This document shows, piece after piece, positions 12,150-24,597 of a DNA stretch of 64,000 nt. The position numbers and the translations under genes are program-made. Under the pieces are notes generated by a model. That model had not been told where the DNA came from. It worked only from the letters and a program-made list of their open reading frames with translations, and did no database searches. Location of the stretch: assembly GCA_002633005.1 (NCBI GenBank), contig NMRA01000088.1:133074-197073 (forward strand), read 5' to 3'. Numbering within the stretch: the stretch's first letter is position 1; each line of letters starts with the position of its first letter. The DNA comes from Phoronis australis (taxonomy: Eukaryota > Phoronida > Phoronidae).

Positions 12150-13450
12150 GTCATCTTTTAAACTTGGCATCGGGTAAAAATTAATCACCGATAATTTACA
12201 GAGACAGAAAAATTTTTTAATAATGTCTTGTAATCTTTCAGAGAATGCTTACTTCACTACATAGGGTTTGTAAAGCGAACTTAGAATGGCCTGCTTAAAC
12301 GTGGAATTCGAAAGAAAATAATTGTTAACGTGTTCAATAAAGTCACAAGATAAGAAAAATGTTGTTCTTACAAGATATTGTAACCATCCAGAGAATGTTT
12401 GGTTCACCATGTGACTTTGTAAAGCTAACATACAATCATTCCAAGTTTAAGCAAGGGCGTGGCTTGCTTAAACTTGGAATTGGGTAAAAAAACAATTGCG
12501 AATGCATTCAGAGGTGTTCCAAACGTAATAGAAAATGCATTTATGACATAGTGTAACCGGTTAGAGAATATTTGCTACACCACACGATTTTTTGTAAAGA
12601 AGAAATTGAATTATTCCAAGTTTAAGCAAGGGTGTGGCTTGCTTAAACTTGGAATTGGGTGCAAAAATACGAAATGCATTCAGGGGTGTTTCAAAAGTAA
12701 TATAAAATGCATTTACAATGTATTGCAACCAGTGAAAGAATGTTTGTTTAACCACGTAATTTTTTATATGGCAGAAACTGGATTGTTTCAAGTTTAAGCG
12801 AGCCACGCCCTTGCTTAAAATTGGAATTGGGGAGAAAACAAATGCAAATGCAATCATAGGTGTTTCGAAAGTAATAGAAAATGCATTTACATTGTATTGC
12901 AATCATTAAGAGGAGGTTTGGTTCACATCGCAAATTTTTAGAGAAGAAATTGAATTATTCCAAGTTTAAGTAACCAGTGTGGCTTGCTTATACTTGGAAT
13001 TAGGAAGTAAAAACTGCGAATGCGTCAGAAGTGCTCTCTCTAAAAGTAATATAAAAAAACATTTAAACTGTATTGCAACCAGTAAGAGAATGTTTGGTGA
13101 GTTTTTGTAAAGCAGAAATTGAATTATTCCGAGTTTAAGCGAGCCACGCCCTTGCTTAAACTTGGAGTTGGATAGAAAAAACTGCGAATGTGCTCATAAG
13201 TGTTCCAAAATTAATAGAAAATATATTTAAAATGTCTTGCAATCAGTTACCGAATGTTTGGTTTACCATGTGATCTTTTGTAAAGCAGAAATTGAATTAT
13301 TCCAAGTTAAAGCAAGGGCGTATCTTGCTTAAACTTGGAATTCACGGGGTAGAATAAACTCGTCCAGAAGTCTTCCGAAATTAATAGAAAATGCATATAA
13401 AATGTATTGCAACCAGTCAGTGAATGTTTAATTCACCTTTTGATCAAACA
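12150..13450. repeat. ~172-bp tandem satellite with an internal hairpin
   Basis: About seven head-to-tail units carry the phrases 'gcaaccagt.agagaatgttt', 'gtaaagcagaaattgaatta' and 'aaagtaatagaaaatgcattt'. Six units hold a hairpin with stem TTCCAAGTTTAAGC/GCTTAAACTTGGAA at about 12439, 12614, 12786, 12958, 13127 and 13300. Spacing is 169-175 bp. The first unit is diverged and lacks the hairpin. Confidence 0.9.
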
Positions 13451-14494
13451 TCAACCAGGCACTAATTTGAAACATCCAGCTTTATTTTTATATTGGGATA
13501 GGCAGCAACACAGGAATAATACGACTCAAATGGCCACGGTATCCGTAGGGCTATGACCTTGAATGTCCGGTGCATTACTGAGGGACATGTAATCACAATA
13601 CAGTCCTTAAATGATTTTTTATTCCAGTCCCTCGGTACTAACCAGTATTCATGAACAGGCCACGGGAGCTTTATCTCGATTTTTTAGAAATGTTTTCTAT
13701 CCGTAGCCTACCGGTTCAGTTACGATTTCAGCCCAAGCGCCTTGTTCTGTGATTGTGTGCCAGGCAGCCAAGAACACGCAAGATTCCAAGTTCACGTACG
13801 GGGTTTGGCAGTTTGCTTAATCTCAAGATCACTTGCATGATCTTGGAATTCCAAGTTCACGCAACACTCACTTTCGCTTATTCTGGAGATTAATCAGGAT
13901 TCCAAGTTCACGTACAACATTTTGTTGTCAAATTCCCGTCAGGTGTCGCTGTTTTAATTGAAAGTTGCCGCCATTGTTGCGAGTCTTTGTCGAGAAGACA
14001 TTCAAAAATCAAGACAAAAATGATCCAGTTTAGGAAATAACTAGTCGCGATTTCGTAATCAGGTAGGTATTTGAAGAGCTACGAACGCTCTTGATTGTAT
14101 AATTAGTCGATCAAATTTTCGAATTGATTAATTCAGCCGAAATGTAGATGTTTTTGTTTTGCTGATGATTTTGGTTTGGAGACTCTTTCTGAACAAAACG
14201 GCTTAAATTTACATAGGCAATTACATAGGCAATTACATCGCCCAGGCTGAATGCCGCAGGCTCTCAGGGGCGATAGTACATCCCCATAAAAAATTACTCA
14301 TTTCAAAGTACAGCAAATAAAATCGAATGAAACGTGCATGTATGCACATGGAGTTACAATTATCATATATCATGATCGACTCTGGATACAATTTAGTTAA
14401 CATAATTTGAACATATCCATGAAAATCTGTCGCGGTTCGCTCTAGTTTCTCTCACCGGGTACCATTTTGAGGAAGCTATGTGAAATAACGGTTA
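13451..14494. other. non-coding DNA
   Basis: No gene is recognised. The 10-12 bp phrase TTCCAAGTTCACG recurs three times (about 13785, 13850, 13901). Otherwise I see nothing. Confidence 0.4.
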
Positions 14495-14861
14495 TTGTTT
14501 ACAATCCGACTCCATTAACGTACATACTTGATACTACTATTTTCTGAATCCTCTAGTTATGGTGATTCCAAAAATGTATTACTTGTACTGATTGGTCGAT
14601 TATTATTCACAATTTCCAAGTTTTTCCAAAGCGTTCATTCGCAATGCGGATTTAGTGAGGCAGCCATTTTTAAAAATGCGACTCCTGTCGGTAGGATTCA
14701 TAACTAACGATTAACCGCGAGATGTCAAGTGTTTTCGAGGACGACATTTGTCCGCGAGAACACACACTCTTGTGTTTTTTCTAATGAAGTTTTGAAGAGG
14801 GAATCCTTTATAAATGACTATTACTGTTTTTTACTCAGAGTTTCCCTATCATGCCACGCGG

Positions 14862-15729
14862 TAGGCAATGACCATCGCCTCTGTTGGCCCGAACCAGAGG
14901 CGATGTAGAGGCTATAGGCGCTCTGTACGCCGGAAGCTTTTCGGCGAATTATGCCTCGCACCGACTAAACCATCAAAGTCACGTTGTTATAAATACCTTT
15001 TGCGCATAGAGGAACACCTTAGGAGGTTGTCGATGTGATTAATTCCTTCCAACTCGAACAAATACTCCCGTTATGAAACTTTTTCTTCGAGCAGTCCCTN
15101 NNNNNNNNNNNNNNNNNNNNNNNNNNNNNNNNNNNNNNNNNNNNNNNNNNNNNNNNNNNNNNNNNNNNNNNNNNNNNNNNNNNNNNNNNNNNNNNNNNNN
15201 NNNNNNNNNNNNNNNNNNNNNNNNNNNNNNNNNNNNNNNNNNNNNNNNNNNNNNNNNNNNNNNNNNNNNNNNNNNNNNNNNNNNNNNNNNNNNNNNNNNN
15301 NNNNNNNNNNNNNNNNNNNNNNNNNNNNNNNNNNNNNNNNNNNNNNNNNNNNNNNNNNNNNNNNNNNNNNNNNNNNNNNNNGAAGGGCGGGAACTTCAGC
15401 TTTCAAAGTTCGCCGGTAGGTCCGCAACTTCTGACCTTCGGCCTGGTTAAAAAAATGAAAAAGTTGATTTCACGATTTTGGGAACTGAAATAGGGACTGC
15501 TCGAAGAAAAAGTTTCATAACGGGAGTATTTGTTCGAGTTGGAAGAACTTAAACCCATCGACAACCTCCTAAGGTGTTCGTCTATGCGCAAAAGGTAGTT
15601 ATAACAACGTGGCTTTGATGGTTTAGTCGGTGCGAGGCATAATTCGCCGAAAAGCTTCCGGCGTACAGAGCGCCAATAGCCTCTACATCGCCTCTGGTTC
15701 GGGCCAACAGAGGCGATGGTCATTGCCTA
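14862..15729. mobile_element. inner fold-back element, long TIRs, 9-bp target duplication
   Basis: Left arm 14862-15099 and right arm 15486-15729 are near-identical inverted copies about 240 bp long, ending TAGGCAATGACCATCGCC. GCCACGCGG directly flanks both ends (14853-14861 and 15730-15738). Long terminal inverted repeats with a 9-bp duplication are typical of Mutator-like elements. That assignment is inference. The centre is an unsequenced gap, so coding capacity is unknown. Open frames inside the arms appear in both orientations and are not separate genes. Confidence 0.8.
15100..15381. other. sequence gap (282 N)
   Basis: An unbroken run of N lies between two long inverted arms, a structure that often defeats assembly. 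The real size is unknown. Confidence 1.
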
Positions 15730-16015
15730 GCCACGCGGTATCTTCAACATACTACACAATTTTGGGGTCTTTTTGACACACGCATGATCGTTGTAGTTAT
15801 CATTCCTGCCGACAGGTGTCGCAGTTTTATAATGGCGGTCACTCGAGATCTGCTGCCGCAAATGAACACCTCGTAAAAACGGTGAATGCATGAATAAAAA
15901 GAGCCTAATCGGTACGAGCAATACATTTTTTGGAATCACCATGATCACCCTGACTAGAGGATTCAGAAAATGTTAATATCAAGTATGTATGTTAATGGAG
16001 TCGGATTGTAAACAA

Positions 16016-19000
16016 TAGATAGAAGCGGAAAGGATTACTGAAGAAAGTAAGCGCTTTTTTTAAGTGATAGTTTTAAGTGTAGAATTTATTTGTGACGAGG
16101 TGAAATCTCTTGATCGGCGAGTGGATTTCGCCTATCTTCCGCTTAAAATACACTGGACGAAATTAGTACAGAAAGTGTTGCGAAGTATTGTTGCCCCTAA
16201 CCAGCCAACCTAGGGGCTACTTGTTGCCTAAAATTTACAGTGGAAGTCTCTTATGGTCAATGATCTCTGTGAAGGCCTCTATATTTAAAGCTTGTACTTT
16301 GCAAACATGACAAGACCAGACAAGGTTGTGGGGACACGGGTTCCAGTAATGTGGGGATAGGATGTGGTATTCTAGTTGTGTTACGCCATTCTTAGTTGGA
16401 AAGGCTAACGAGGTAGCAACAGCAAGTCGATGGAGAGCAGCATAAAAATTAACACAGTCGTTGAGTTTCTACTGACGCACAAAGTTTATTAACTCTATCT
16501 ACAACACTCTCGAGTTCCGAATAGCTGTATCTATATGATTATTTTTTTCAGACTCGTTTTCCGGTCTATATAACGCTTATTCGGGTCTCTATGTTTATTA
16601 ATTTTCTAACCTTTTTCTGCTCTCCACGATTATTTGATTCAGCAAGTTCACAATTTTTGTTTCATTCAATACAAATTTGTTACACAAAAACTTTATTGTT
16701 GACACCGGGTATCGTACCTTGGTCATAACACGTAGTAAATTCGCTCTAAAGCTCTAGACCACGAGACATTCAGTTCAGACTTCGTAATTTAGATTAGCTG
16801 TATAGGACTCCGCGTTACACACAGAAGTCACATGTCATACACATTAAAATTTTATTCACTAAAATATACAACTGTATGTTTCTAAGCGTAAAATAAATTG
16901 TTCTCCCAAGCAAGGGTTTACGCAGCAGCCATCTGTTAGACGGCCAGAATGTTATTTTGGACGGGTTCGACAGGATCGGTCAGAATTAAGAAAGTATTGG
17001 CAAAATTTAAAATAGCTTGAAATGATGACCACTTCTCTCAATATTAACGGCTGGTCGGCAGCTGCTCAAAGAAATAGGCCATCTGTAATTTCAGAAATGA
17101 GGAATTTAATGCACAAAAAGTGCATTTATCAATATTCCGCACACCGCGTGACACAGATCGGTGTTACCGGCAGCTCAACATACATATGAATAAAAACGCT
17201 TTCGACGAGTTTCTTTGGGTGATCCAATATTTATGATTGCACCCTGTAAAAAACTGGCAAGCCGTTACAACTGTTCACTGTGTCTGTCCCCGAAGTCTGC
17301 GTTTCCGGGGAATTAATTCCGGGATTTTGCACAGCCAGTATCATCTGCGGTTTCGGTCATTATTGACATGCGCATTCTACATACTTAATCATGTCGTCTG
17401 CCGCGCAAAGGCCAAAGAATTCGAGGATTATTTTACAAGCCGAGAAATGTTCCAGATACAGACATTGACTCAGATGCTAGTAAAACAAATAATCCAGCTA
17501 CAGATACAGACCGTGGTGATAATGCGGCCAGTCAGTGAAGCGCAAATACTCGTGCAGTTAATGAACAGTGCCGAACCTTTCAATCAACAAAGTACCAACA
17601 AGTTGCCGACAACATCAGACATCACCATTTTTACAATTCGCTCCAAACTTGAGAATAGATTGTTTTTATGAACAGGAAGAATGGACTTGTGACAATCTTG
17701 AAAATGACGTAGTTGCTAACGTTCGACAATCAAGTCGATATCTATTGAAATTGATTTCTACTTGCTCTCCCGTCCAAATAAATGGGAAAACGCACGTGAA
17801 TCGGTTTGTTTATTATACCTAATTAGATATTCAAGATGGTAGACGTGGTCGTGGACTCGAATCTTGGGCAATTCTGCAAGAAATCTCAATTTCTGGCCGT
17901 GTAAAATTTTGGATGTACCGACTTTTTGACGTCGAATTCTGACTAATGTACATTACAAGGGTATTGACTATGAACGTTGTGCAGGACATGAGATTGAGAG
18001 AAAACAAAGGCTCGACTGTCAGGAACATGTATGATAAAAATGCGACTCGTTTTACCAAGACACTTTATTGTCTTTATTCAGACTGTCGCCTTCGTGGAAG
18101 ACTGGACGTTGCTGCTGAAATCTTTACCTCCTTGTTATAATTTTTGGACTTAGTCGACATTGGCATCTCTGGTATGAATGTCACATTCTTTTTTTGAGTA
18201 AAATGATTCCACATACTATTTGAAACACGTCCATATAGACTTCCATTTAAAGTTACTGACATTGTGTTTCTGTAATGAATATTTGGCAAATAAAAATATT
18301 GAAATGCATATTATCTGGGCTCAACTTTGTAGCTCAAAGATAACCTGAAAATATTGCAAACATGCGAATTGATTTTGTTAACTAGCTGGACAATAGTGAA
18401 TGTCGCGGCCATTACTTTTTGAGTGACAAAAGTTTTATTTTAAGAAAGCTCAGTTTTTCAAAAATTCTGAACTCATTTTGTCTTTGAATATGTTATGTTA
18501 ATGTCCCACACAATATGGTTATCCGTGGTGAGACATAAGTTGCCTGAAGTTCCTGGCATACACAGGCCCATGGCATGGTCAACATCTGAACCTGTTGGCT
18601 TTCAGCACCATGAAATAGAGCGTCACCTGTTGACCAATTTCTTTCCCCCCTGATTCTTCATTCTGCTGTTCTTTTACAATATTGCGTTACTTGCGTATAC
18701 AGTTAACAACAAATCACAGTAATTGATTTCACTTCATTGTAAGTTTTTAGTACTATATTATTACCAAAGGGACTTTTTTTAGCAAATTTTGCCTCCGCGA
18801 AGATGTCATCTCTCGAAAGATTCCTAAAAAAAATCAACTAAATGGCACATTCGCGTGTCACAAGTGTCCTGTTGGAAATTTGACTACGTTCTTTTCTTTG
18901 TCACAAAAGCTGGAGAATGATGCAAGAAAGAGACATTCATTAGATAATTTTTCACTTAAATGGCTGTACAGGCAAGATGAGTGTTGGTTGGCTCCCAGAT

Positions 19001-19700
19001 TTTTCTTGCACCCAGGTGGTCATGAGATCAAGGTGACGAGCAGAACTACCCAGACGTCTTTGTGAAATTTCGAGGTCTATGTAAAATTTACGCACATCTT
19101 CCCTTGGCTATATTCTGAGACTAGTCTACGTATAGCTAGGTACGCTGCTCCCTAACGTACATTATACTAATGACGTGTTGTCCTATGTATATTGGCTAGA
19201 ATGCAGCCAAGATGCTTGGTCTCACTTCTTTAAGTATTAATAATGTCTATGTAGTATTAAACTTGGTGAAATTCTGTAATTAACCACTAAGGCTCCTGAT
19301 CGTGTGGAAACGCCACCTGGCTCTGGATTTTAGCTCTATGGTGGATCAGTTCGGCACTGGATGCCGAACCACTGCTCTATTATTTTTTATACGCCATCAA
19401 AAGTTATTGAAGAAGTCCATTTATCCTAACCTCGTGTTCTGTCATATACTAGGATCATCATCGCATCCTGGCTGATAGGTCGCAAACGTTGGGTGTTTGA
19501 AAGTCGCTGTGATGTCTCTCTGAAGTTGGAGTGTTCTTGGGACGTGTTTCAGTTTTGTTGGGCACTTCTGCGCGTGCCACATTCTTGCCCGAGATAGAAT
19601 TCTTTTCCTAATTGCTTTGCCGGACATAGAGTTGTCTTGCGAATGGCTTCCATTACCATGTTGTTAACCCGCCGTTCTAAGTCCCATGTCTAATCCTTGC
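16016..19700. other. non-coding or unrecognised sequence
   Basis: No supported gene. Between about 17380 and 18150 several frames carry protein-like stretches interrupted by stops, for example an Asp/Thr/Asn-rich run near 17440-17560 and a Lys/Arg-rich one near 17945-18030. They might be remains of a transposase, but I recognise no catalytic motif. Confidence 0.35.
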
Positions 19701-19706
19701 TGGTGG

Positions 19707-19780
19707 GTCACAAATGTGGGATGTCCCGTGTCACAAATTTGGGATGTCCCGTGTCACAAATTTGGGATGTCCCATGTGAA
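19707..19780. repeat. short tandem repeat, ~27-bp unit
   Basis: The phrase GTCACAAATTTGGGATGTCC is repeated three times head to tail with minor change. Confidence 0.85.
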
Positions 19781-19802
19781 GCACAGGCACAAACTAGTTT
19801 AA

Positions 19803-20067
19803 AGGGATATTATCAGTTTAATGGCCGAAAAAAAAGTCATTTTGATGTTATTTGCTGTATGGAATAAACGTCATGAGGTTATTAGGTTTGACTAGAGCTA
19901 TAAAATAACAAAATGTATTGTTTTTTGTAACTTTATTACAAATCGCAATTCTCGCTGTTGTCTGCCAGACATTGTCTGAAATCAAGGTCAGTGTCTTTGA
20001 GAAAGTGGGTTTGATTCTGCACGTCTGCAAATTTCTTTAAAGCATTTTTCTCACCGAGAATGTCCCT
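19803..20067. mobile_element. TTAA-flanked MITE, copy 1
   Basis: Begins AGGGATATTATC after TTAA and ends GAGAATGTCCCT. The interior (GAGCTAT...AACAAAATG..., 'ctcgc.gttgtctg.cagacatt', 'gaaatcaaggtc') matches 51990-52165 and, inverted, 61508-61830. The TTAA at the right end has decayed. Confidence 0.7.
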
Positions 20068-21249
20068 TTCGTATATTGGTGACTAACTACAGCGTGTGAG
20101 CGTCTGTGTTGTTCATCTCTTATGAGATGCATAAGTAGCTTGCGCCCGAGAGCTCCAGCCTTATATGTTGCTGATTGCTAGCACTGTGCAAGCCAAAAGT
20201 TTTCAGACAAAATGACCCAGAACTCCCCATCACGACGGCTTGACGGAAGCGGAATTCATCGTTGGTGTCATTTTCTTTGTGACCAAGAATGAAGGCGAAT
20301 TAGTTAGAGATTAGTAGTGTGGCTTTAATTAGAATTTTTCCACACAAATAGTTATTATCAGTAATTTTTGTTAACAGACTTTGCCGTCATGACTGGAAGA
20401 CTGTGTTCGAAGACTGTGTTATGTCTGATTACTTTTGTCTTGTACTGTACCTCGCTTTATATGGGTGCACCTGCCTGTCCACAGTTGATTCGCTTTGAGT
20501 TTGGAAGTTGACTCAGCAGTTAATGGCGTAATTGGTGTGTGGAGTTCATCCTTCACGAAGGGGGGGGGGAGTGTTGTATGAGTGCAACATGTGAGTGGCT
20601 CGTTGCATTGTTCCTAGGTAGCTCCAGCTTTTAGGCTATGTTGCTGATTCCCACACGAAACTGGCTTTATGCTGGTCCAGATTAAATTGCTGGTTTTGAA
20701 TTGATTTGTCTAGGCAATTAACACATCTATATGTGCATTTTCGAATCTGAAAAATATCGAAAGGTGAGAACTGAGAATAGCTTGATGTGGAAAATTACTA
20801 TGACCCACTTCAGTTTACTAGACTGAAACTCAGTGGTCTGCAGTCTCAAATCCAACTGTTGGAGCAAACCTCAATTTTTTTACTGCAGATAACAGTTGAT
20901 TGCCAAATCTAAGGGTCTAGATGTCATGAATCTAATTTGTCTTTGAAATCGCAATGACGTGACAGAACTTCACTGTTGTCATGGTGATTGTGGAACCACG
21001 TCAACAGATGTCACTGAGCAATGAGCTACATGTATGTATCTCATTGGCAGGGAGTAGCAAATCCAAGAGTGTTTTTAAATAATGGTTGTAATTTTGGTAA
21101 TTAATCCTACATGTTTTATTTCTCAATTGTTAAAATTTCCTGCAATTCACCTTAATTTTTTTTGTCTCAAACCAACGTTATCGGTCCCGCTGGTCTTTGA
21201 AGCCTTTTTTGAAATAGATTTGGAATGAAATTGAAATTGTTTAAAGAGA
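20068..21249. other. intergenic DNA, no gene recognised
   Basis: A nine-G run at about 20560 and ordinary AT-rich DNA. I see no coding or RNA signal. Confidence 0.4.
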
Positions 21250-21700
21250 TTTAACTAAAATGTCCACTTCACATTGATTAAATCGTTCTTGAATGCATCT
21301 GTCGCTGAATTGAAGAGCAACAGAAGAGTGTATGTTGACACCAGGATCTCGAACACGCAGCACCCAATGAAAGTACTTTGTCCTTTAAGGTTATGCAGAA
21401 CCCCAGAAATATGTCCAACTTCAGAACATCATATCTCAGAAATGGCTGAACGTATTCGTTTGAAACCTTCACATACTATGGTTTATGCACTGTTTTTCAA
21501 AACGCTTTTAGGAATTGGAACGGAAAGGAAACGAAACAATAATCTAAAAAACTAACATCGTTTTTGAGATGTCATGTTGAGCATTTATATCAAATTTAAT
21601 TCATTCATGCTGTTGATACGGTTGTTCATGTTGATGACACCGTTGTTCATGTTGATGATACGGTTGTTCATGTTGATACCGTTGTCATGCTATCAATTAA
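21250..21700. repeat. dispersed repeat family, copy 1
   Basis: Shares diagnostic phrases such as 'atgtc..a..t', 'atctcagaa.tggctga', 'aaac.ttcacatactatg', 'ttttaggaatt' and 'gagat.tcatgttga' with 36310-37090, 43130-43440 and 44140-44530. No coding capacity is seen. It is probably an old transposable element. Confidence 0.55.
21608..21690. repeat. ~24-bp tandem repeat
   Basis: Four units of GTTGATGATACGGTTGTTCAT type, the last degenerate. Confidence 0.85.
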
Positions 21701-23190
21701 TACCTTTGTTTTTTCTAAATTTTTATCAGTAGTCATTGTCACGTGACCCAATCTCTGACGGATTAGTGTAAAGTGAAAAAACAATGTCTCCATGCCCTTT
21801 ACTTTCAGAAAATATATACTTTTACAGAGTTTATTTCAAAAGCTGATCTCCATTATAAGAACTGGAGTCCATGGAAAACATCTAAAACATTTTGGGGTTC
21901 TTTCAGTATTTTAAAAATAGGGTGTCCAGAATGGATTTCTCAATTTCTTAGGGCATTCATGACCAATGGCATGTGACCAGGTTTTTATGACCTAGAGTCA
22001 TATTGCTGTCATGTAATAGTGTGTGGTATGTTACCATGGCGACATGGTTCAACAACAGTTTTTAGTTTCTTAGCTCCCGGAGCTGCTGTTGACAAGTGAA
22101 AAGATAACCTTTGCTAACTTGCTTATTTTACTTCTGTGTCTAAATGCTGAACAAGACGTCCTAGCTAGGGTGTCTTAATTTGAGTTAGGGTGTCCATTTG
22201 GATCCCCTCTAGACGAAGGTGTGTATCTGATTGGCATTTTCATAAAATACACTGAACTTTGTTCATGTCATGATAAAATTGCATGATTGTCGTAAGAACT
22301 CATTGAAATTTTAATTTAGACGCGGCAGAATGTCTAATGGCTCGACTGTTGAGTCCGTTGAGTATGCTTGTATTCAGTAGAGATCTCGCTTCACGGAGCA
22401 CGTTATTTGAAACAGATTAATTACTGAAAGCACACCACCCGCATGAAGGTATAGGTGACCCACATTGCCAAGCGGCTGTGGTAACGTTACAGCCAGCAGA
22501 GCTATATTGTCTGGTTCATAGCAGTCTGTACTGCGGTGGTGGTATATGGTGTATACTAAATATTAGTCAGATGTGGATCAAGAGTGTGGGTTGAGTACAT
22601 TTCAGTGAGTTGTATGTGAATGTTTGCAAGGTTGAAATTTACAGTTGGAGGTGCAGTAAAGTCTAACTAATATTAGACAAAATTAAACAATAGAATTGCT
22701 CTTTTTCATTTTTCATAGGCTTTGTACATCGTTGTGAATGCGCACATTTTTTTTCTATGTGTTGTTTGATGGTATCTGTCGTACACAACTTGAAAATGGT
22801 TAAGTACGGTATTATACTGGCACATCTAGGATGTCTCAAGGCGGGCCAACTGCAATTTTCAAAAGAAAAACCTGAGTAATCCCTTAAAACCATGCGCGCA
22901 CCCAGGGGCGGGCTCGGTTGGCGAAGTGGACAAAAAGGTCCGCCTCTGAGAAAAAGAAAGTCCGAGAAAATGAGAAAAAAGTCCACTTAACAAGCACAAA
23001 CATGCAATTCACAGTGGTGGGCACATGTTAAAACTATGTACACATTCACTGTGTTTGTTTTTATTCTTTTTTTTACCGGGGACAGACTCTCCTAAATTTG
23101 CTTACGTACGGTATTACTTTGGTGTCATTAATCGTTTATGACTGAATTGAAAATTAATATATGATGAGTCCACCATATTGTAAGTAAATA
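21701..23190. other. intergenic DNA, no gene recognised
   Basis: No supported coding region. A 'ccaggggcggg' phrase at 22900 resembles the ends of a short inverted-repeat element, but no partner end is clear. Confidence 0.35.
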
Positions 23191-23194
23191 ACGA

Positions 23195-23690
23195 CATATT
23201 TATCCAACGTTTCGGTTTATTACTCTAAACTAAACCATTCTCAAGGAAACAGTTCACAGACTCAAAACAGGTGACACAGGTAGAGAAGAGACTGTACAGG
23301 TAGAGAAGAGACTGTACAGGTACATGTCAAAAGGCATTGTGAGGGGGAGAGACCAGAAATCAAAACAGTTTGAGCTCAAATGAACCAATGTTTCTATTGA
23401 ATAATTGAGGTAAAGCTAAGCATGATTCAACCCTATATGCAGCATAGCCTCCTTTATGAGGAGCCTGAGGGTGGCATTTTCCTTTTCAAGGATCTGAACA
23501 TCAGCAATCTATAGTGTGACCAGTTGTCAAGGAATGATTGAGAACAGCACTGTGTGTGTCTTTGCAGTGTTCTTTGACTCTGATGCTAAGAATCCTGTTC
23601 TTCATTCCAATGTAAAACTGTTCACAGTCACTGCAGTTGAGCTGGTACGTGACTTCTTTGAGAATTACTCAACGGTGTTTTAAGTCTCGA
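23195..23690 (-). mobile_element. Penelope-like element 3' remnant with GIY-YIG endonuclease
   Basis: Read on the minus strand, 23690 to 23501 encodes a GIY-YIG-type block: YQLNCSDCEQFYIGM, then SIRVKEHCKD, then SAVLNHSLTTGHTI. The spacing (Cys pair, FYIG, Arg, Glu-His, GH) is that of the endonuclease domain at the C-terminus of Penelope-like retroelements. After a stop near 23501 and a frame change, text of the kind LRLLIKEAML follows, usual just past this domain. The 3' tail contains AAACCGAAACGTTGG, common in such elements. No reverse transcriptase is seen upstream, so this is a 5'-truncated dead copy. A 22-bp direct repeat (23276-23322) lies in its tail. Confidence 0.8.
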
Positions 23691-24447
23691 CAATCACAAA
23701 AGTCTGTTTAATTTTAAAGTTTGTGCTTCTTTTCTGGCCTAAATCAAATGTGATCCACCATATTGTGTCTTCTAAATTGTTGAGACTTTGCTGTAGTTTC
23801 CCCCAGGGTGGTTCTCTTCCATATAGAGGGTCTGGAGGGTGCTGGACCATGCCAAGAAGCCGCAACGCCCCCACGAGAGAATGTCTGAGGTGGCAAAGTA
23901 GCCATTCCCCAGTAAAATTTTGTTTTCTCATTTTTGCATTTAAACGATGAAATATTGAAAGTTATTTTTATTTATCTTTAAGCAAGCGAGTGGGTGTAAA
24001 ATTGTCAAAAATATGTACTTTTCTCTTTATGCGTTAAACTGATGTTTTATACAATTTGTGTAGCTGCGTTTTTTCTTGTCTACAGTAACCATGCACCAAT
24101 GCACAACATATATGTTTGACTTGAGCAGGACTAGATTTAAATTAAGTGATAAAAAGTTGGGGCAAAATGACAAAATGTTCGATAAACCTAATTTTCACCT
24201 CCCATCGAGTGATTGAACCATGCTGCCTTGTCTCGTCAGTTACATGCAAAAGTATGGTGTAATAGCTCAGTTGTCTAATAATCGATTCCAGTTAAGTATC
24301 ACATTCTTTTTGTGTTACAAAACAGATGGGGGCAGATACCCCTGTGGCTATCTTTTGTGGAAAACCAGTTTAACGAACACAATAATTTTATGACTAAAGC
24401 TGCATGATTTTAGCTTTACCTTAGCGTTTTCGTTCTGCTCTCTTCTA

Positions 24448-24597
24448 GTCAAACCATGGCTGATCTAGAGCAACTACGGGTTGCCTTCTGTTCTATACTC
24501 CTTCAAGCGCGTGGCTCTGTCGTCTCCAATTTTGTCGCCTGGCTTGACCTGAAGGTGGCAGAGTACAAAGTGTACGGTCACATGATACTGACCGATG
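24448..24597 (+). CDS. zinc-finger cassette gene, common exon 1 (start)
   Basis: First coding exon of the alternative zinc-finger gene. ATG at 24456 sits in a good context (AAACCATGG), eight bases after a CTCTTCTAG acceptor, so a 5' non-coding exon probably lies upstream. The 47 codons start MADLEQLRVAFCSILLQ and include WLDLKVAEYKVYG, a mix of amphipathic helix and short strands. I do not recognise the domain. It lacks the length and motifs of BTB/POZ, SCAN, KRAB or ZAD. The exon ends ACCGATG|GTAAGT, a strong donor in phase 1. The leftover G plus AC of exon 2 makes Asp and continues the frame exactly. A role in dimerisation or cofactor binding would fit the position but is inference. Confidence 0.75.

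Larger units (their letters stand above)
14495..16015. repeat. older outer inverted repeat (fold-back)
   Basis: Left arm about 14495-14740 and right arm about 15780-16015 are diverged inverted copies. TTGTTTACAATCCGACTCC starts the left arm and its complement ends the right arm. They share GAATCCTCTAG/CTAGAGGATTC and a CTGTCGG...AGGA match further in. The arms are clearly less similar than the inner pair, so the outer structure is older. Confidence 0.75.

Noticed and set aside
15071-15450. Open frames across the N run
   Set aside because: Most of each frame is unsequenced, so nothing can be read.
17237-17671. 144-codon open frame
   Set aside because: It starts at TTG rather than ATG, has no recognised domain and no convincing splice sites; it may be transposon debris.
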